The notes under the pieces were generated by a model. It did no database searches and was not told the origin of the DNA. It saw only the letters and a list, made by a program, of their open reading frames with translations. A program made the translations under genes and the position numbers. 64,000 bases of DNA from Gamarada debralockiae (taxonomy: Eukaryota; Ascomycota; Leotiomycetes; Helotiales; Hyphodiscaceae): assembly GCA_002803225.1 (NCBI GenBank), contig NXFV01000193.1, positions 62,001 to 126,000 of the forward strand, in the 5' to 3' direction. This document shows positions 59,353-64,000 of this stretch, in pieces (the stretch's first letter is position 1; each line of letters opens with the position of its first letter).

Positions 59353-60119
59353 AAGAAGTGTAGGAGAAATGGGGCATGAGTTTAGGATGATTAGAGAATC
59401 TTGTCGGGGATTGTGAGGTGCTCTATTTACTTGATTATACAAATTAGTCGATAATAAGAGGAGGAGGCTACTCTATAGTACAGGCCTTGCCTTTCTCCTT
59501 AGATTATTCTTTTCGTAATATCAATAGTCTTTGCTAGAACGCAAGATTCAAAAATTTGCAGAAATCAGGAATACTCATCGAGCTTTATACAATGCCAACC
59601 TAGGCTGCCAATGCATTCCTTTATATCTATGTCTACCTAATAAGGCTTTAAATCCATTGATGTCCATATTTCTAAACACTGTAGTAGTATTACTAACTAC
59701 CGAGATATCTTTATACTCGTGTCTCGACTTGGGGACTTTGTCATGGTCGCCAACATTTCCGTTGACTACTTCTGGTGAACAACTGTTATCTTTCCTTACC
59801 GGTTCTCATTTTCTTGTACTTATGTCCATTTGGGACAGGTCTAGCAGAGCCGCCTGATATGGCTATCTTAGGAGCACTCGAGATTTGAGACTTCTCCCTT
59901 TGAGTGGCCTGATCGCCAACATTCTTCTTGCCATCTTGTCTGCCAATCGCAAGGAGCTGTCGTTTGAGGCTGGGAACCTCCCAGAGAAATTCAGTCTTTG
60001 AAGCCCATGGCCTGTAGCACTGGCAAGCTTGTCGGGGATAGCATTTGCTATGATCTCGATGTCGTCAAATAGACACTGGTTAGGAATAAAGTCTATCCTC
60101 AAGAGAGACTAGTGAATTG
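59353..60119. other. AT-rich decayed sequence
   Basis: No intact gene. Around 59870-60110 the plus strand reads in one frame as protein-like sequence interrupted by TGA and TAG (for example KPMACSTGKLVGDSICYDLD), but I cannot assign it. A minus-strand 79-codon frame at 59863-60102 overlaps it. Confidence 0.3.
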
Positions 60120-60680
60120 GTAGACATAGACGTCGCAATCGAGTTGAAGTATATTATTCTTCTCGAACTTCGCGGCCATCCTCGGAACAGAGAGGTGCGA
60201 GGTAGGCGACTTTGCGCGAAAGTTTGTGAGTCTCGGCAGAAGTATAAGGCGTACAGTGTTAGATATGAGTATATCACACCGTCCTGGGGTTCAGGATTCT
60301 GAGGTTACTATCGTCGAAGGTCTGCAGCCAGGAGAAAGTTTCTTCTTATATCGAATTTTGAGATTCGATGGGTAGCTACCGAAAGCAAGTAATGCATTAC
60401 TGTATCCTGGTATTCGTGTACATCGTGCTATCAACCTACCTACTGGAGGAGGAGCTCTCTGCTTTCAGTTTGATGAGTTTAGGCCTTTGGGTCGATACAT
60501 CACAGATCAAGCATGTCTGCTTATCAAGACGGCCATGATCGACTATACCGCAAAGGAACTTCATCCAACTCTCAAGTCCACATTCGCCGATATTGTAACC
60601 TAAGAGGATGAATGGACTATAAGCAAGCGTAAGGCATCTCTAGCAGGTGCTTCTTCCTCAAAACGAAGTCGAAGGAGGTA
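60120..60680 (+). pseudogene. Unidentified relic open frame with two nonsense codons
   Basis: One frame runs from an upstream TGA near 60140 through FSNFAAILGTERCEVGDFAR, MSISHRPGVQDSEVTIVEGL (ATG at 60265) and QPGESFFLYRILRFDG. It then meets TAG near 60371, resumes for about 75 codons (INLPTGGGALCFQFDEF, RYITDQACLLIKTAM, LHPTLKSTFADIVT), meets TAA at about 60601, and ends with a basic tail KRSRRR. The first stop fits a mutated Trp codon and the second a mutated Gln codon. No family is recognised; composition is coding-like. Confidence 0.45.
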
Positions 60681-61518
60681 GGAATTCTGGTCGATAGATC
60701 CTTGTCTCATCGGTACGGGCCGGCTTCTGTATTAGAATAGATTTGTTCCGCTTATATAGAGGCTTTCAACTACGCTGGTAGACCTTGGGAAGCTGGAAAG
60801 AACTACGCTGATAGACTTTCGGAAGCTGGTTTTCGGTTTAGCTTGTGTCTTATCCTGTTCTTCTTCACAGGGAGTCGTATATTTGGTACTGTTTCTTCGA
60901 TGCCACCAAAATGATACTTGATGTTAGCGAAATTGAAGCAACCTTCATATGTGGTGGCTGGTAAATTGCTCTTTGTGTGAATTTATATTTGCACCGTGTG
61001 TCATCCACAGGGCGAAAGGGCGGGGCTGAACTATAAATCAGACTGCGACTCACACGAGCGAACTACGAGCAATGTCCATGCTCAGAAGATGTTGTCGGAT
61101 CATTCGAATAGGCGAAAATCGGTATGCATGCGTTATGAGAGCCGATGAACGAAAACAAAAAGGTAGATGTTCCAATGTTCTATTTGCATTTGATATGTTT
61201 TGCAACTCGTTATTTCTCTAACATCAGAAGCTTGAGAACCCTTCAAGAGCAACAGAATCGCAGAACGAACACCACCAACAAACCACAAGCAAAAAAATAA
61301 GAATTGTGCAAACAATGAATTTCCAAGAGAATAGCCTATGAATTGATTTAAACGAACGTACAAACTCCAATGCAAAAAGAAAGCCACCTGGTATCGTATA
61401 CACTTGTCCTATCCCCACTATGCGTGTCAACATATTCTGGTGTCATAATAAAACGTCCAAAAGCCTGTACTTTTATACATTACATCAGTTCCCGCCAAGA
61501 AGCACGCTTAATTGCCAT
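60681..61518. other. Spacer with a 33-bp tandem duplication
   Basis: Two adjacent 33-bp units (60768-60800 and 60801-60833) begin AACTACGCTG and end GGAAGCTGG-like, differing at a few bases. The rest, including the 3' flank of the secreted-protein gene, shows no supported gene. Confidence 0.5.
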
Positions 61519-62454
61519 TCAAAGCTCATCATGGCTTGAAACCAACTTTCCACAGACATCAACAGACTCATACTCCTCTCCAAAGCCATTGGTCTCAGAA
61601 ATGATTCTCAAGCCAAAGGTCGCGAAATTCTTGATGCTGGCCGTAGCAAAGTACTCATCAATCGCATGGTTGTCTGCCTGATCGGCCCAGTCGAGAGAAA
61701 TTGCCTGGGAAAGGGGTAGACCAGCAGAGGTATTAGGTGTCCCAAGAAAGCTTCCCACTTTGATCGTGTGGAAGTTGATTTTGAAACCGGGGCCATCGTG
61801 TCTTTTGCTGAGAGGCACAGTACTGTTTGAGGTTGATGCGGTCGTGGGAGTGGTGACTATATGGCCTGTGCCGTCGCTGTACGAAGTGGCAAGGAGATTC
61901 GAGTAAACGCCACCGTATTTCAATCCCGAGATACTGGCTTGGCTTTGGATGGTATGAGTTGTGTTTGACGCAACGTTAGCATGAACGAGGCCGATACTGC
62001 TTGGGATGTCCGAGATGTCGTCAAAGTCCATGCCATGTGCACCCAAATTGGCCGTCAAAAGATTGGCAAAAGAATCAGTCGAACGACGAGAAGACGTCTC
62101 AGTGCCCTGCTTCTTCTGCTCAATAGCTGTGAAGACGACTAACACTGCACCAGCAACTCCTGCGGCGTAGGTTTGGCAATTATCGGTAGAGCCGCCAGGT
62201 CGATTGGAACCAATGGCCACACATACTGCGTTGGCAACAGCAGCACTACCTGCGGTATAAGCTGCCACGGCAACGCCGCTCGCTGCACCATTCTGGACGG
62301 TGTCGAGTAGTTCATCCCGTTTCGCATTGCAGGTTGGGCTTCGCTCGAAGATGGGAGAGCTGAAAGACATCGATTTGGCAGCGCTTCGAGGGAGTACAGC
62401 AGCAAAGGCTGGCGAGGCAGCTGCAAGAGCTAGTACGATGGAGAAAGTGTGCAT
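61519..62454 (-). CDS. Secreted orphan protein, effector candidate
   Basis: This is a single-exon, 311-aa protein that I do not recognise. Residues 1-19 (MHTFSIVLALAAASPAFAA) are a clear signal peptide. Residues about 50-110 form an Ala/Gly/Val-rich hydrophobic region in two halves (AASGVAVAAYTAGSAAVANA and YAAGVAGAVLVVFTAI) separated by a short Cys-containing loop. A dibasic SKRH site near residue 217 suggests Kex2 processing. The C-terminal about 95 residues (FKINFHTIKVGSFLGTPNTS to YESVDVCGKLV) look like a compact beta-rich domain. Four cysteines could make two disulphides, and there are N-x-S/T sites (NTT, NST). A TATA box lies 167 bp upstream. Unlike its left neighbours the frame is intact. 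It sits between a decayed island and small inverted-repeat elements, a setting common for fungal effectors. No function is claimed. Confidence 0.75.
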   Translation of the reverse strand: MHTFSIVLALAAASPAFAAVLPRSAAKSMSFSSPIFERSPTCNAKRDELLDTVQNGAASGVAVAAYTAGSAAVANAVCVAIGSNRPGGSTDNCQTYAAGVAGAVLVVFTAIEQKKQGTETSSRRSTDSFANLLTANLGAHGMDFDDISDIPSSIGLVHANVASNTTHTIQSQASISGLKYGGVYSNLLATSYSDGTGHIVTTPTTASTSNSTVPLSKRHDGPGFKINFHTIKVGSFLGTPNTSAGLPLSQAISLDWADQADNHAIDEYFATASIKNFATFGLRIISETNGFGEEYESVDVCGKLVSSHDEL

Positions 62455-62688
62455 GATTGCCGTTTGTTTGCGGATTGTGCCAAAAAGAGGAAATCGTTCA
62501 AACGATAGGACAAATATGAACTAGAAATTGTGGAAGAAAGACTTGAACTAGAGAATTCTCGATGATTGAATATCTGGAATTGATACAGAAATCCAAATTT
62601 AAAGGTGATTGCACTCACTCTTATATATTGTCCGAAGAGTTCCAACGCTGGTCTAGTATACGGTCATGTCTATGTTAGAACAATTGAA
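62455..62688 (-). promoter_or_regulatory. Promoter region of the secreted orphan gene
   Basis: On the minus strand a TATATAA box (62627-62621) lies 167 bp before the ATG at 62454. The 5' UTR is AT-rich. The MITE-like element at 62689-62796 begins about 60 bp upstream of the TATA box. Confidence 0.55.
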
Positions 62689-62796
62689 CTGTTGCACCGA
62701 TTTCACCAATGTACTGATTGGCCAACTGGCTGTCTAGTTGACCAATCGTCACTGACTTCTGAGTAAGACGTCTAATTGGTGAAATCGATGCAACAG
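62689..62796. mobile_element. 108-bp inverted-repeat element (MITE-like)
   Basis: The 22-bp left end CTGTTGCACCGATTTCACCAAT is the reverse complement of the right end at one mismatch. Inside, GATTGGCCAAC (62716-62726) and GTTGACCAATC (62738-62748) form a second stem with one mismatch, so the element is a nested hairpin. The target-site duplication is not clear. No coding capacity. Confidence 0.7.
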
Positions 62797-63233
62797 AACA
62801 GCCCAGGCTCCAAGGGAGAAGGTTTCGGTGTGCGGCGCGGGCTGCACTGTCATGAAGCGACGGCCCAAGGTAGGCTCATTGGGGTCGATGTATCTTACTA
62901 TCAAGGAAGTCTATGATGCTCCACAACAGATCCAACAGTTCATTTCTAAAGTAAGGCTGACTCGGTGAGGCTGAGATGGGATAGCCGATCTCGTTTGCAG
63001 AGGCGCAGTCGCCAAGACCGCCAATCGCAGCCGGCAGTTGTACTACCTACAGCGGGTAATAATTATCAAGCGAGCCCAAATAAAGTGGAAAATCAGGAGT
63101 GGACTAACCAATCAACTGGTCAGGATATCGCTTCTTGGTATTTAATTGGGTAAATCATATGTGGCGGATAACGACTATTTACCCCTGTAGAGAGTAGGCC
63201 AGCGCTTATCTGAAACGCGATGTTTGCTTTTAT
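62797..63233. other. Intergenic sequence, no gene seen
   Basis: A 62-codon frame at 62965-63153 has no signature. Nothing else is supported between the two inverted-repeat elements. Confidence 0.3.
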
Positions 63234-63521
63234 TATCCCTTGGGCGGTTGTAACACTTCGACCGGAGGCTGAATTTGTGGCTTAGTAAAAACCACGAAAA
63301 TTCGCGTAACTCTCAACAGCCAGGCCAACCAAAACAAACAAATAAAAAGATATTATACTTTATTTATAAAACGACCACGATTTACTAAAATATTACACAT
63401 AAAAACCAAAAGGGGGGCTGTTTATACACAAGGTTTAACTAAGAAAAGAGGCTGGTTTTGGTGTTCTCCTTATGCACGTACCATCTCCCCCTTGTGTGTT
63501 ACAACAACCGCCCAAGGGATA
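63234..63521. mobile_element. 288-bp inverted-repeat element (MITE-like)
   Basis: The left end TATCCCTTGGGCGGTTGT followed by AACAC (63234-63256) matches the inverse of the right end, which has three extra bases (TGT) before AACAC. The interior is AT-rich with short poly-A and no open frame. The flanks are TA-rich, so a target duplication cannot be told by eye. Confidence 0.65.
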
Positions 63522-63759
63522 TGATATTCAACAATAGAATCATGTCCTGAAAATCTCCATCCGACTTTGACATAAATCAAAGCAGTTTAGCAGGGCAATT
63601 ACCTATACTTCTCGTGGGGTCCTGACAGCAATAGATTCACTCTTCGCGCCCGTTCTCCATATAGGATCAACTCGCAGCTCCAAAATTCAGAGACATAAAC
63701 AACAATCTCAATCAACACATAGTCCTCTTTTTCCATATTTGACACCCCAATCTACGAAA
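63522..63759. promoter_or_regulatory. Upstream region of the right-edge gene
   Basis: Short 5' flank of the partial membrane-protein gene. No core element is certain. Confidence 0.3.
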
Positions 63760-64000
63760 ATGAGAGTTCAAGCCAGTCTTTACAACTCTGCCTTCGTGCT
63801 CTTTTCGCTCACTTGCTACGCGATGGGGACATACGCAGCGGAAACACATACCCCAAAGTCCGACGCAGCAAGTCTCAACATTATCATACTCTCGACAATG
63901 CAAACCGCAGGCTGGTTCCTTTTGACCTCGAGCGTATGCAAAATTGCGAGTAGTCGTCTAGGACGAGGCGTTTCTCCGGGCCAATGCAATGCTCTTGGCG
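63760..64000 (+). CDS. Partial gene: small membrane protein, cut by window edge
   Basis: An ATG at 63760 opens a frame that stays open for 80 codons to the window end. Residues about 7-27 (LYNSAFVLFSLTCYAMGTYAA) and about 39-60 (LNIIILSTMQTAGWFLLTSS) are hydrophobic, so two membrane segments or a signal anchor plus one segment are likely. No family is recognised. The start context (GAAAATGAG) is acceptable for a fungus. The gene may continue or be spliced beyond 64000. Confidence 0.45.
   Translation, partial: MRVQASLYNSAFVLFSLTCYAMGTYAAETHTPKSDAASLNIIILSTMQTAGWFLLTSSVCKIASSRLGRGVSPGQCNALG

Overview
This window looks like nuclear DNA of a filamentous ascomycete (Pezizomycotina). Genes carry short spliceosomal introns, mostly about 45-110 nt, with GTRNGT-type donors and CTRAY-type branch sites 5-20 nt before the acceptor. 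The gene complement is fungal: Mcm10, acid trehalase, Aim21, Tvp18, a PMCA-type Ca2+ ATPase, a Bre4-like membrane protein, a Pby1-type SurE-TTL fusion and a HET-domain remnant. A leotiomycete (Helotiales-like) source is my guess from protein flavour only and needs a database search. All exon borders were read by eye from splice signals and frame continuity.

Layout. 0.3-21.9 kb is a housekeeping block: mcm10 (+), vacuolar/secreted acid trehalase (-), aim21 (-), tvp18 (-), ntf2 (-), a nuclear-looking DUF7918-like protein (+), a secreted beta-lactamase-like serine hydrolase with a frame break (+), and an IMPACT-family protein (-). A decayed secreted cysteine-rich gene lies at 22.7-23.3 kb. 23.8-28.3 kb is the Ca2+ ATPase (-). 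30.9-42.0 kb holds a Sir2-class deacetylase (-), a Bre4/FUSC-type membrane protein (+) and Dna2 helicase-nuclease (-). At 44.4-45.2 kb there is a small lysine-rich H1-like protein (+) whose third intron holds a strong hairpin. 48.4-51.0 kb is pby1 (-) and 52.1-54.0 kb is RCC1 (-).

From about 55.6 kb the character changes. 55.6-60.8 kb is a graveyard of broken genes: a RanBP1-domain gene with a premature stop, a HET-domain fragment, a zinc alcohol dehydrogenase full of stops, and an unidentified relic. The stops are mainly TAG at expected Trp and TAA at expected Gln, as repeat-induced point mutation (RIP) would leave. A pogo-type fold-back MITE with TA target duplication sits inside. Next comes an intact, unrecognised secreted protein (61.5-62.5 kb, -) with its own TATA box, two more small inverted-repeat elements, and the 5' part of a membrane-protein gene cut by the window edge.

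The housekeeping genes do not form one pathway, though several belong to genome maintenance and nuclear transport (Mcm10, Dna2, Sir2, H1-like, RCC1, NTF2). RCC1 and NTF2 both serve the Ran cycle, and the broken RanBP1-domain gene would also have done so. The most novel material is the orphan secreted protein in its repeat-rich setting, the two sets of decayed genes, the fold-back MITE and the intronic hairpin.
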